Positions 24,329-36,900 of a stretch of DNA of 64,000 nucleotides are shown piece after piece. The notes under the pieces were generated by a model. It saw only the letters and a list, made by a program, of their open reading frames with translations. It had not been told where the DNA came from and searched no databases. The position numbers and the translations under genes were made by a program. The stretch comes from Phytoseiulus persimilis. Lineage: Eukaryota; Arthropoda; Arachnida; Mesostigmata; Phytoseiidae. Within the stretch, counting starts at the first letter, position 1. Every line of letters starts with the position of its first letter. The stretch covers positions 9,362,001 through 9,426,000 of the forward strand of contig CM075101.1 in the NCBI GenBank assembly GCA_037576195.1, written 5' to 3'.

Positions 24329-25287
24329 CAGGGTGGTCATTTCAAGTGGGGAATTTTCTTACCCTCTCTTCTTCTGCTCATATATCGGTGAAAAGTTATC
24401 CGATCCTGAAATTTCTTTTCGCCTTCCATAGCTGGAAGGAAGGCGCATCTTTTTCACCTCGATTTTCTTGAATCGGTAGAAACTTGAGTCTTGCAAATCG
24501 GCTCAAAGATTGCATTTTTTTTCAACTTTTTTCGAAAAAACAGTCGGCAAGTTTCTGAAGTCGATCGATCGAATTCGGAAGTGCCAAGGTCCACGCAGGA
24601 TAGGATGCTGCTCAAACGCCCGGCAGCTCGAGATTTCTAGCCCAGGATCTGTGAGAAGGACGAAAGATCGAAATTCGATCGACGAAAACTTTCTGATGGC
24701 AAAAAGTTCTTAGATTGGTCCGGACTGCCCGACTAAGGAGTTGTCGGGTCGATCCGACAATTCCCTTTTTTCCCCGAAAATTCGGCATTCTCAAATTTTT
24801 GATTTTAGTCGGGTAGTCCGGACCAATCTAAGAACTTTTTGCTCTAAGAAAATTTTCCGAATGCGTCTCCCCTGAGGAGTTACGGGCCAAAATGCAAAGA
24901 GGACGCGATCTTCTCAGGAGGTCGATCCTGAAGTCAAGGTTGAAACGATCGTTCGTCCTTCTTACAGATCCTGGGCTAGAAATCTCGAGTGGCCGGGCGT
25001 TTGAGCAGCATCCTATCCAGCGTCGACCTTGGCACTTCCGAATTCGATCTGTCGACTTCAGAAATTTGCCGACCGTTTTTTCGAGAAAAGTTGAAAGAGA
25101 AGGCAATCTTTGAGCCGATTCGCAAAACTCAAGTTCCTACCGATTCGAGAGAATCGAGGAGAAAAAGATGCGCCATCCTTCCAGCTATCGGAGGCGAAAA
25201 GGAATTCCGGAATCGGATAATTTTTCACCGATATATGAGCAAAAGAAGAGAGAGTAAGAAAGTTCCCGACTTGAAATGACCACCCTG
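24329..25287. mobile_element. Long-hairpin MITE-like element with TA target duplication
   Basis: The element is 959 bp flanked by TA on each side (24327-24328 and 25288-25289). Ends read CAGGGTGGTCATTTCAAGT on both strands. Left arm 24329 to about 24736 and right arm about 24806-25287 are inverted repeats with high identity; the innermost matching block is AAGTTCTTAGATTGGTCCGG. The right arm carries about 75 bp that the left arm lacks, near 24840-24940. The two arms give matching short open frames on opposite strands (both reading VGKFLKS then DRIRKCQG), which is a by-product of the symmetry. TA duplication suggests Tc1/mariner-type mobilisation; no transposase is present. Confidence 0.8.
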
Positions 25288-25289
25288 TA

Positions 25290-28219
25290 CATCATCTTGA
25301 ATGCGACGTGCCGCGTGAGCCGACATGGGGCGTCGGACCGAGGGTCCGCCCCGTAGGTCGACGAGGGACACCCCTCATTGTGCTGCTTTCCCTGGGCACC
25401 AGAATTCGCCTCGGTCAGAATTCAGAAAGCGCACAAATTCATCGATGGTGACAGCAAAGAAAATCCGGGTGCAACATCCGGAGTTTTCGATGACGGCTCG
25501 ACTGCGGTTGATGAGTCGATATGGACTCGACGGATCCTACAATGATGAGCCGCGAATATTCATTGAAAGGGAAGTTGTCCCCTTGTTTTCTTCGGCGCCA
25601 ATTCAGCATCATTTCGAGAGATTCGGCGCTACCCGAGAACCTGACTCCGAAGGAAGTCTCCGTAGCACGAATATTCGAATCCTCTTAGCAGCAAATCTCT
25701 GAATCCCAAATCCAATGCTCTAGACGCCAGATAGTTCAGAATCGAGAGGAAGTTTGTTCCTGTCCCATGTAGCCCTCTCATCACATCCTGGAGATTACTC
25801 CCGCTGCAGCGAAGACCTGAAAGATGGGATGCAGAGGAACGAATCTCCTCTCGATTCTACGAGCCACTGTGATAGAGCGCTCCGGATCAGAGATGGGAAC
25901 TTTCTTTTACCTTCATGACAAGAGAATGGTTAAGCCGCCTCGTGATGGGAATCCCCGACATCCCACCAGCTGCCGCGGAGCTTCATGCGGGCTCCGTTTC
26001 GAAACGAGATTTGGAAGAGAAACAACGTATTACTTGAGGGGTTTTCATGGGAATTCTTGTGTCCTACCGTCTGGAATCTCTGCGGTTCGGGAGCGCCGGG
26101 CGTGTGGGTAGGCTTTGATGAAACGAGAGCGACGAACTTTGCGATTTAGGAGTCATCGGCAAACGTCTGCGGGGCGAGTCAACCGAGTTTCGCGAGCTGG
26201 ACTGTCACGTTGATTCCGTTTCCGAGTCAAATGCGTTTTCCGTTCGGTGGCCAAGTAAAAGCACCATGGTATATAATTGAGGGTCGATCACAGCCTCTCA
26301 CCCCATCCGTCGAAGTCACAACGGAGCGGGCGTGGCGCTGATTCGCTTCCGCTGGCGACCATTCGCCACAATAGATTATTGCGCAAAAACCCTCCCGAAT
26401 CAATACAGGACCGCTCGGCGACCATCGCGACGTCCGCGGGTCAATCACGCTCCCCGCATCCAATCAGACATTCAGAATGCGCGGATTCGGCCTCCAATTT
26501 CCGGCGTCCTGTGGATGAGTCTCCTGCAGTGAATCAGAAGTTCTCTCGTGAAGAAAGTCGCTCCGGAACGTACGGTACCTTCCGCGAACCGGCCTCAGAT
26601 GTGCCAGCTGGATCTGCACCGCGTGGGACGTGTGACCGTCTGCTGATTCGCGCAGCGAGTGTGAGCACCCGATCGGACATTGCATCCGAGAAACCTTGGC
26701 AACGGGCGAAGGAGTTTCTATTACTTGCACGTTCATGCTCTCAATAATGCCATCAGAATAGTAGCCTCACAAACCGGAACTTGGGGAGACATGTATGAAT
26801 GAAGACAAGTAGCATGCTTCGAGACGATGATCCCCGAAGTCAGAAGACACTTGGAGCTTAGGGCTCCAAGAACCTCATTACGGACAGCCTGACATTCCAC
26901 CAAAAAAGAGGGTGATAGATAGTTAATCGATTTTCTTGAAGTGTACCCACAGGAAGCACTTCACTGTACTCTGTGCCGGACTAGGCGCGGCAGAGTGATG
27001 TCGATGACATACCACGAACACTAGCTCAGCCTCCACCCCACAAGAGAGCATAGATACTTTTTTCCCAAGACATTGGAATCTCGATCCTAGATGGGGAGTA
27101 TGGAGCGGCTCCCTCGAGTCTTGAATAGGGGTCCAGTTGAGCAAATCAAGAGCACTGATGCTCGCGCTGCACGATAGCAGAGACGCCAGCATACAATCAC
27201 GTCTGGTCCGAAAATATTGGACGGCTGGAAAATGAGACTCTAGTTATCAGCTAGAGGACTCAAGACTCAATTCTTCCATTTGTGCCTCCACTTGGACCGA
27301 AACTACTCATGCCTCGATAGAATCAGATCACGCCAGGATCCTAAATGATCCTCTATAGCTGATTATCGTTAGCATCGAGAACGCTCTCAAGGAGGAACGA
27401 TGACTCAAAGACTTTCCATCGTTCCATTCAGCTTCCTCTGGGGCCGCCCGTAGTTGTATTCAGCTTTGCTCCCTGACGGGCCTCGATCTTGTCGGCCAGC
27501 CATGCGAGCCTGATTCATGAAGTGCGGCGCCGAGAACAAGATTAGAAGGCGTAGCAGTGCAATATCCACCTCCTGAGAGCCTTTGCATTCGTTTATCTAT
27601 TCAATGAACTGCTAAGAAAAGCGAGGATCAATGTTCTCTACCCGAGAATAAATCCTTTCGTAGATCCACCTCCTCCGCTTCCTTCTTATCTATTCCGGTT
27701 TCGACCTAGATAACCTCCAGCATTGGGACAACAAGTGTATAAAGTATGCGCATACGCGTCCAACTTTCCCCAAAATGCAGAACCTGGCACGCGGAACTTG
27801 CGCCTCGCTTGCGTCGGGGAATCAGAGGAATGATCGTTCAGCGAGAGTCCGATTCTATCGTCACCATCGAGGTCATCGCGTACTTTTCACACGATATCTG
27901 GAGCTCTCAATTCTCGCGAATCGGGCACTTTTCGTTGATATATCCATCCCATGGAATTGATCCATAGATCAACGGATTGTGATCGATAAATAACGTCTGA
28001 ACTCTGAGGCTCTATCCATCATCATGGGGCGCTTGAGATTTCGTCATCAGGTACCTCATGAACGGAAATGATCGATGTTGCTTCAATACCTCGATCGTGG
28101 TCCGGTGTATTGACTCGCCACGTAATCATTACGGCAGCACCTTAGTGTGATGATGAATTGCATTATGTGATATTTACCTATGGGCACCCAATTACGCACA
28201 CCGGACAACTTAGCCTCGG
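25290..28219. other. No gene recognised
   Basis: The plus-strand frame 26277-26747 (156 residues) and 25325-25702 (125 residues) are the longest; both are low in recognisable motifs. No repeats were seen. Confidence 0.4.
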
Positions 28220-29413
28220 ATGAGCACGTCCTGGCCGAGCTCTACGGGGCGTCAGACGAGCGTGCTCGTAGAAGTAAGCCGTAAGCTCCACTTGATCATC
28301 GCCTTGTGGAGACCGAACGACGATCGGGTTTCGCAGGGATCTAACGAGGCATCTCCATCGGGGCGTGACGTCCAGGAATCCCTCTGTCTTCTACGCTCTG
28401 AGGAAAAGCTCCATCGGCGGTTTCAAGTCAATGTGGCTCGCGACTGGTGGTGTTCATGCCGAGCGATCCGTTGGATTGGATGGGGACGCCATTTCCAGGA
28501 AGCGCGGATCATCGGGACTCCACAAAAAAAAAATTCTCACTCCCTCAAAATTATTTTCAGACCTCCCAGGAAGCTTGGAAAGATAACAGCAAATCCATTC
28601 GTATCCTTGGTCGTTCGTCGAAGCCTTTCCCGTCTCCCAAAGCATTTGCATCTTGACACCCCCATCGGAAGGAGGGACCCAGGAGAACAAAACTCAGTTA
28701 TGAAATTTCCATCGACTTTGTGCGCACTGGTGATAATACGTCCAAGAACTATGTTCGAATTACAGTCAGTATCAGTGAGGGAAACCCATAAGGAGTGGTT
28801 GCACTGTACTCGCGGATCCGCGACGCCTCTTCGTGGGATCTGCGTCCACTGCTCGAGAACTTTTAATTCATCCTCGGAGTAGGCCTTGACAGCGACAAGC
28901 GTATGTCGGACTGGATTCGAGATGACATCTCTGATTCAGGATACAAGCGTGCGCGGTGGCCAAACCAAAACCCGTGGCGTTATTATCCCGTTTCAATATG
29001 GGATCGAGGAACTCTGTGCTCCGTTCCCTAGCCCAACAGAGCATTCCAATCGGCACCTTCTGCCGCTCCCCAGCTACCATAAGTGGAGCCTGCTCGAATC
29101 AGGATGCGATTCACGTGCCGACGGTTTGGTGTTCGTCAACCAGATCCCGAGACCTCTCCACGGATCGGTGGGCTATGTCAACCTCGATTTTTGCTGGGCG
29201 TTCTTCGACCCGACGAAGCCGGAGTTCCTTTCCCCGCCTGCTGGCGCGTCCAACGGAAGTTCGATCCGCTCTGGGAGCTCTCGTACCGGCCCGGAGTTGG
29301 GAGAGGAAAAAACGAGGTATATTAGAACACATTCGAGCAACCGGTCAGCGTATCGGAAACTAATCTCACGTCACGTCATCAGGAACTTCGGGACGCGTGA
29401 GAAAAAAAACTGA
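28220..29413 (+). CDS. Unrecognised near-continuous open frame broken by one stop
   Basis: One frame stays open for about 398 codons except for a single TAG at 28880-28882. The second half (28886-29413) has C or G at most third positions and reads like protein: PSYHKWSLLESGCDSRADGL, then VGYVNLDFCWAFFDPTKPEF. The first half is less convincing and competes with a frame that opens after a good acceptor (ATTATTTTCAG at about 28560). Alternatives are an exon of an unknown gene, a decayed gene with one disabling stop, or chance. No family is recognised. Confidence 0.3.
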
Positions 29414-30265
29414 GCTCTCTCGCTTGATGTCCTCAAGTTCCCTAGATTACGCCCGGCCCAATGTGTATCGACACTCCACGGGCTTGGGAAATAGACGGAG
29501 GCTCAGGAACAGGTCTCGAATCCGACTCGGATCAATTGACTCCAAGTATGAACGGGAGACGGGTCGCTCCTAGCGGAAGACGGCTCCGAGGCTCCAACAC
29601 ATTTCCCGACTCGTTTGCTCACCGCTCGCCTGTGTCGCTTCATCCGCTCGTAAGGTGACTCCAAGGATTACAGAATGTCCTCTTGGCCGTGAGCATTTCC
29701 GAGACATTGTTTCTGCGAATACCTACTCCTCACGTCAAGATGGCGAGGTATAAATCCATCCGGGATGTCAGAATCGGAATGAGTGTCTCGAATTCACTTT
29801 CGTTTGGCGCGGCGGCTTGGTTTCTGATACCCATTGTCTGTTATGCGTTCTGTTTTCCAATGAAAAAGCAACTGTCCGCCGCTTTGTTCTTACGGAAGTT
29901 CGCGCACAAACTGAAATCAGACCGCTCTCCCCCGGAAGAATCTCTCGGAGCCAATCGAATGGGTGAATCAAGAGGATGAAAAAAATTTCCGCGATACACC
30001 ATCGATGCGAGGCGCGGATTCTAAATCACGGCTCAATTATCCGTCAGCTTTGAGCTGGAATTTCCACCCTTCCTCCTGGAACGTCGCCTGACTCTTGCTG
30101 AATTCGCTTTGGTCAACGAGATCGCCGAATTGATTGCGTGCTCCGCACCATTTGTGCGAATTTGCATATAGTACCGCGGCCACATTGAATTTTCCCGGAG
30201 CGGGGTTCGAGAGCGTAAGCTGTGGATTCTATTTTGGCAGCTGGCCACCGCTCGGGGTTCTGCTG

Positions 30266-31124
30266 CAGGGTGGCATTTTCAATCCAGGAATTTTCAAGTC
30301 TGATTTAGTTTCAGCCGTGACTTTGTAAATTCTTCGAGTGTTCTCAAAAATCAGGAAGTGGTCGATTGCGGATTCCAGAGCGGGTTTCAAAGAGGATTTC
30401 AAAGTCTTCCTAAAATTTATCGGGCAATTAGGACTCTGTCCGATTGTCTGGATCTGTTCGGGGTCGGGTTCGATGCGCAAAAAAGAGCCGGTTACGAACC
30501 AGGAAACCGATTAAAGTTATCTCGACGTCTCAAAAACTGGCAAGCGATCGCATCCATCCCTGCCACATCGCCGATCCCGTTTTCCTCGCATTTCGTCTCA
30601 TAACCTGTCAACGACGCCGGATTGAGGGTATCTCCTCCGGTAACAATCACACAGAAACGGCCGGATTATCCGGATATTGAGTTCCCGAGTCGATCCGAAG
30701 ATCCTCGGTTCTCACCGGAAATCACTCCCATTTAGTTTTCCGCCCCCATTTCTCGGTCCCTGAAAGCATCGAGGACATTTATGATACGAACGTTTTTCGA
30801 GTAGTCAAGATAACTTCAATCGCTTTTCTGCTCCGTGATCGGCTTTCATTTGCGAGTGGAACGCAACTCCGATCCGATACGGGTCTCCAAACGCATTTCC
30901 GATGAGGTTTCGCGGATCACTTCTTGGAAGAGCTAGAAGAAAAGGGTCCCTCTCGAAACCACCCCCTAGCCACAATTTACTTCATATCGACCCTACTGAG
31001 AACTAGATAACCTCGAAGCCCTCCATCGACCACACTTTAATGTTTGGAAAATTCTAGGAATCGACGAAGTTACGGCTAAAACAAAATCGGACTTCGGAAA
31101 TTTCCGATTGAGAACGCCACCCTG
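30266..31124. mobile_element. Inverted-repeat element with CAGGGTGGC ends
   Basis: Left end CAGGGTGGCATTTTCAATC pairs with the right end, which reads CAGGGTGGCGTTCTCAATC on the minus strand. Arms of about 270-300 bp align as inverted repeats, for example TCTGATTTAGTTTCAGCCGT near 30300 against 31060-31090, and the CGATTAAAGTTATCTCGACG block near 30510 against 30820. The middle, about 30550-30810, is unpaired. Flanking dinucleotides are TG and CA, so a TA duplication is not intact. Confidence 0.7.
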
Positions 31125-31912
31125 CAGTTCCTCTGCGCGAACGTCTCCGGCCTGAGCCCGGTTGGATTTTCTGGATTTGGAACTTCTGTCAGCTTGTATA
31201 GACCCAGGGGTCATCTGAAGTAAACTTCCGGAACGTCACGGAACAAGGAGCGCTCCATGTTTGCGTTAGATTCGTCACAAAGATCTGCCTAGCGTAGCGA
31301 CCCCTTTCACCTCCAGCCCTGAACATTTCCTCATGGATTCCCGAAGATCACCCGGAGGAATGAAAAAAAAATCATCAGGTTCCAACGGGATGACATGACA
31401 CCATACTTTGCGACCCGCTGGTATATGAGGGTGAATTCACGTGGAGTTCTATTTCGTGACGTAGCAACTGATGAAGTCGGTTCTCTCCGTCCGTTTCCCC
31501 GCTCAACTTTGTTTGCCGAAGTGGATGGGTACAACAACAACATCCCGAAGCCGTCATTTGTTTACAGAGAAAGTGAATTTTCGAGGACTCTATCCTACCT
31601 TTGAAATTGAGTTCGTGTTGTTGCTTCTTTCGGCTGGAAGGCGTGCATCAAAAGCTCCACCATACGACTGTCGACCTCATGCACAAAAATCCTTGCACGA
31701 GCCAATGGAACCGAATTCGTGCGAGCGTTTCAATCTGAGCTCAAATTACAGATTCTGCCCGCATCGAGAGCTTTCACACAGGTCGCTGCCGACGATAATC
31801 ATGCTGAAATTCATCGCCCAGAGGTGGGCCTGGCTCGGAGAGAGGCACTGCGGATCAATTCTACCCTGAGGTCTTCATCTGTCGATTTCGTGGAGAACTT
31901 TACGAGGATTAG

Positions 31913-33300
31913 TTGAGCGACAGAGCCTTGCGAGCGAACCTCTCTCAGACGGTGCGGTGGCTGGAAATGTGTTCCGTGCGATGTATTTTCCGCCATCCGC
32001 TCCTCGCGGGGGGTTTCTCAAGCCTAAGGCGCGGAAACACCTCGGCTTGTTGGCGTGCGAGGGAGAGTCACGTCGGGAAACACCGCTCCAGGTTCGGTGA
32101 AAAGCCGATTCCCATACGATCCCATCCGGGGCAAACGCGCCGTGGTGAGGCGATCGGTCATATCGGGAGGAAGAAATCAGGGCAGGCTCCGCGGCCGGCT
32201 CGGCCGTACGGATTCAGACCCCTACAGAGAACGTATATGCTCACGTATGGGAGCCACACGTTAGCTCTGAGACCGCTCCCAACTCGGCCAAAATTGAGTT
32301 GCAGTCTGCAAAGATTGGATACGGATTCATCAAACGAATCTTTTGACTCGATGATCAACCGGATCGAGGGAGCTGCTCGCAAATCATCGCAGAGGGCTCT
32401 CAAGTGAAACCTCTCGAAACCCCGAGCGATCCCACGCAGACCACCACAGATTTGAGAACGCGTGATGATGTCAGCGAATTGTAGCGAGAAGCTTCTCGCT
32501 TGGTTTTTCAAAGTAGGGAAAAACCAAAATCGCTTCGTCATCGATCGCGAACTTCGTTCCGGGCGAACTATGCTCCTCGAACATCGCTTCTCTGAACTCG
32601 GTCATTGAAACCTTCGGAAGAGATCCTCGAGCAGTTTCTTTCATCAGATCCGATTCCGCCAAAAACATTCACTGGAACCGACATAGCGATGATCCTCCAA
32701 GTTTCAGTTGGAAGCGTGGGCGGTCTTTGCCCTCGAAACCCAACAGCTCGGCTCAAGGGCAGACGAATGCTGGAGTTGTCAACAAGCTCAACTTAGTGAA
32801 CTCCATGAGGACATGGCGAACAAGAATGTTATTGCTTTTGGCGCTGCGAGCCGCGTCTCGAAGAACCGTGAACAGCTCCACAGCCGAAAATGAAATAGCA
32901 AAACTTTTCCGGGGCCCGGCGTTCGCCCGATCGGCATCAACTTTTCCATAGTGTTCTCGACCCTTCGACGAACAGTCGACAACGACCGGTGTGGCAGCGC
33001 CTCGCTCGTTCACATTGGACCCCGAGACTGCGAGAATCCGAACGGACTCTCGCAGTCCAGGGAGGGAGGGAGGGAGAGTCCGGGGAGCTCCAGGGAGAAG
33101 CGGAGGATAGAGAGACTCGAACACGCGTCAGAAGAAGGATAGAGATGACGGCTGAGGGTCATAGCGACGCGCGGTTAGGCCGCAGCAGACGGGGAGTTCA
33201 CGCGGCTGATGTAAGGATGAATTCCCGTCGCTCAACAACCCTGACCGCGGGAAGTAGGGATGTCAGAGCATCATGCGGCCGCTAGAGGGCGGCCGACGGG
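31913..33300. other. Region dense in opposing open frames
   Basis: The plus-strand frame 31913-32407 (164 residues) faces minus-strand frames 32158-32541, 32471-32668 and 32753-33124. The minus-strand peptides look more like protein, for example FSAVELFTVLRDAARSAKSN at 32800-32890. A short GGGA tract is at 33060-33080. No splice chain or family could be established. Confidence 0.25.
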
Positions 33301-33521
33301 ACCGGGATTTGTGATCGAGGGAAATGGTCGCGGGAGAAGCCATGAAGAGATCCGAAGTGTACCGTGCTCCTTTCATGAGACCATGCAAGCGTCTCTTTTC
33401 CGCGTGGCGTTGCCTCAAACTTACTCAGTCAGTTCCACGCGGCGTTACTGCAGTTAAACCGACAGCTGATCTGCCCTGTTTTCCCGACTAGGATCACGTG
33501 TCGATGAAGCGCGACCGGGTC

Positions 33522-33989
33522 TCAGGGCCAACGTCCATTGCATCGGCCATTCACCTCGCGTGGAATCGCCGAGAACGCGAGAAGGAGGAGACGAGGGCTT
33601 TCGCGGAAGAGCCAGAGCCCAGCGGTTCCCCTGCTGCGGAGGTCCACACTTTTTCTGCATTCTACAAAATCATGCCGCACTTCTTCCCGCTGAATCGGGA
33701 AATATATTGGATCCTCTCGAGTGTGAAGCCGCCCGAGCTCTTGTACCTCCTTTTCAAATGTGGCAGGGTCCTCGCGAAAAGTTATGAGATCGATTCGATT
33801 GCCGTCCGCTGCAGAGAATATTCGTTCACCAAGAGCAGCGGTTGGAAGACTCTCTGCCGAGCGGCGCCCAACAATGCGATTCCAATAGCGGGCTGAGGCT
33901 TTCGGCAAACGTTGAAGTTGAAGATTCAACTCCACATAGACCGGATGATGCGAGCAGACGAATTTTCCAGAGCATCCTCGGTTAAGCAA
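33522..33989 (-). CDS. Unrecognised open frame, 155 residues
   Basis: The minus-strand frame includes protein-like stretches such as NRIDLITFREDPATFEKEVQ followed by ELGRLHTREDPIYFP. A 132-residue frame overlaps on the plus strand (33498-33896), so strand is uncertain. Nearby minus-strand frames at 32471-32668 (MTEFREAMFEEHSSPGTKFA) and 32753-33124 could be exons of the same gene, but no supporting splice chain was established. Confidence 0.25.
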   Translation of the reverse strand: MLNRGCSGKFVCSHHPVYVELNLQLQRLPKASARYWNRIVGRRSAESLPTAALGERIFSAADGNRIDLITFREDPATFEKEVQELGRLHTREDPIYFPIQREEVRHDFVECRKSVDLRSRGTAGLWLFRESPRLLLLAFSAIPREVNGRCNGRWP

Positions 33990-36900
33990 CGAACAGACCT
34001 TGTCACAGCTGAGAATCCTTTCCGGAGTGGTGTGTCCCGAACACTCAGACCCTGCGTGGTCGCTCCGATGAGCAAGGGGATGGGATCGGAGACAGAAGTC
34101 ACAAGATCCGGGGTCGATATTTCAATGACTCATTTCTCAACTGTTATTTCATGGACATGAATATTTATCACTGCTCGTCAGAACACTCATTGGCGGGCAG
34201 ACCTATTCCTTCTTCGAGCGTCGGTGTTCTGACACGGCTCCTCCTGGCAATGCATGATGATATGTTCCGTATTCTTCTCGCACATTTTTTGCGCTGTTTC
34301 CATGTTCTCAAACCTTTCCCTCCGTTCCGGTGAGACCAGCTCGAGCTCCTGCAAGCGGCGGACGCGCTCTCATGTCATTTCACACATGCGCAAAGGTCCC
34401 TCTATTCTCCTCGAACCCCCGTACCCACTGGAGCTGAATTTCTCGTCCCTTCTATCTTTTCGCTCGCTTCCCATCAAGGAAATCATGTGTTTGATAGGAT
34501 AAATACAAACTGCTCGAGTGTTCCCACCACGTCTTCAGTTTTCGGGATCTCCCCTGTGCATTGCACGGTAGGGAGCGAGCGCCATATTGGGAGGCGGTTT
34601 GTGCAAATCAGAACCTGCCCAGAATTTGATAACTTGATGACATCCGTGATGCCGCGAAGTGATTTCATGTCGATCACGACAGTTTGACGCATTTGTCCAC
34701 GGTAATCCCATTACGCTTGCCGCGATGTCGAGGAGCTTGGACGACCGACCAACCACTCTCGTCAAGTCGTTCGCCTAACGAGTGATTACCACGGCGCTTC
34801 TCAGGTACGATTGCGAGAACGCACGCTTTCATCGGGGGAGGACAACCAGTTTGAGGCTAAGCAGGCATCGGAAGGCCGATCGCGCTAGACAGCCCTGTCG
34901 AGGACAGATAGGTATTAGGTGTTTTCCTCCAGGCTCTGGAGGGCAACCCGTTAACGGTACTTCGAATAAACTCAGTTCATCCTCGCTTGAAGGTGTAACC
35001 AAACTTCGCTGCTTTCCGTTCTCGTGTCAGTATGGCATCAATGCGATCGAAATGATCACGATCGAAACGGCCACGATTCATGAAGGTCGTCCTTGGTCCT
35101 TCCCCACTTCTCGTGAGGCTTCATGAGGAGACGCAGGTCGCAGAATAACGTGACCCAAGACCGGCCGACGTAACGTTCGTGGATATCTGGAGAGAATCAA
35201 CTTTCATTAAAGAGCGGCGACTGCGAGAGAACAACTCTGCGAGCTCTTGAAAAGGTACAAAGAGGTTTCGAGGGCAGAATGGTCTCTCAAGTGCCGGTCG
35301 GGAACCGCGATAAGCGTAAGAGGAAGTTCTGACCGGAGGGAGAGCCGAGCGATCACTGGATGGTGATCAAAAGTTTCCAATGAAGTTGCTCCATTGGGAG
35401 CAGCGACATTTACATTTGTTTGTTAGGGATAACGAGAAGAGGCGATAGGAGCGTCGTGGGACTCGTTGCGAGCAAGTGCTCTCGAGGAACTGAGTTTGTA
35501 GGACGGTACCACTGCCCGTAACTGTTCTAGAACCCTCCGTGTTGACGATGGCGCGGCATCTTGTGATGATCCAATAGCCTGGCGAGGGGGAGGGGTGGTG
35601 GCGGTCCGCGCCGAGCATCACCTCGCTAGGGGCATCAGAATGCCTCTCCGGTCCTGGCCCAGAAGGATATTTGAGTTTTGCCCGGAAGATCTTCCCACGG
35701 AGTTCTCGGAAAGGGTGGAAAGTCCGCATGTTCCTCGCCCGCTTCACGAGTCATCATCCATGCTTTACTCTCCTTCACGATCGGAAGGCAGATAATTCTG
35801 TTTCTGCCTTGGATCGGGCAACGATCCTTGTGGGAGGTCGGTTTGGAGCTGCTCAGGTTCATCTGTCGATTCAGCTCGAATATCTCTGTTCCAAACATTG
35901 AGATGAGGCTCCGGTTCTTTCTAACTCCGCCGCATAAGTTCTGCCGCACGCAAACGGAGCTCGTAAAAAGCTCGTCAGAGTCATTCGCGACCTACCATGT
36001 CACAAGCGAGAATGTCAAACCTCGCCCGCCCGTCTATTGAGCGATCTGTCACGATTGAGTGAGACTCCAAAGAGTCCATAGAGGATTTCACCGCTCTGGA
36101 GGCGAGAAGAAGAACGCCCCGAGGGGAGCTGATCCAGTTACTCACATCTGTCATTATTTTTGGGTACTTCGGATGATCCAAGGGATCAGTCAGGACGCGA
36201 CGAACCCAGTCCTTCTGTTGAACCTCACGGGAGGGGGGGGGGGCATCAAATCACTTGTTCGTTCCAGCCATCACGGAGGTTTGCAAAGTCATCGGAGCTG
36301 CCATTGAGAAACCAGTCAGGAAACGTATCGGTGCTGCGGCCCATCCCACAGATCGATAACTTCTCTTGATGTTCTGTCCATGATTTTCTAAATGGCTCGA
36401 TAGAGAAGTTCGGACTGGATCGATGCTGGCCAAGAATAATTCCTCCTTTTATCTACATTTCTCTCTATACCTCTGTCTCATCGATTCTATTAGTTGATCC
36501 GAAGCACAGCCGAGCCAAGTGACTCACCGAGCCAATTCCGTCGCCAAGTTTCTGTACAACGTATGGACATGATTCTCGAGCGGACGCACCGCTACGACTG
36601 TCTAGCTCCTACAATCTCGATCACCGATTCCCCAGCGTTCGAGATAGAGGAAGAACCTCCGGACACGTAAAATAGAGAGCAGAAGATTTGACCCCGTCCC
36701 CTTCCCAAAATCGACTCTCCAGACTCCGCCGCTCAATGATTCTTCATTGTTACCAATTCTCGATCCAACTCTGCATTCCATTAACTGCTCAAGCTCCCTG
36801 CCGTTCCCCAGAGGTATATTACCATACCGAGACCAGACGTCGATCGGAAACAACTTCGACGTCCGTGCTTCTGAACTATGACAGCAGAATATGCAGAGGG

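Noticed and set aside
24510..25106. Matching open frames on opposite strands (VGKFLKS, DRIRKCQG)
   Set aside because: They are the two arms of one hairpin element translated in opposite directions, not two genes.
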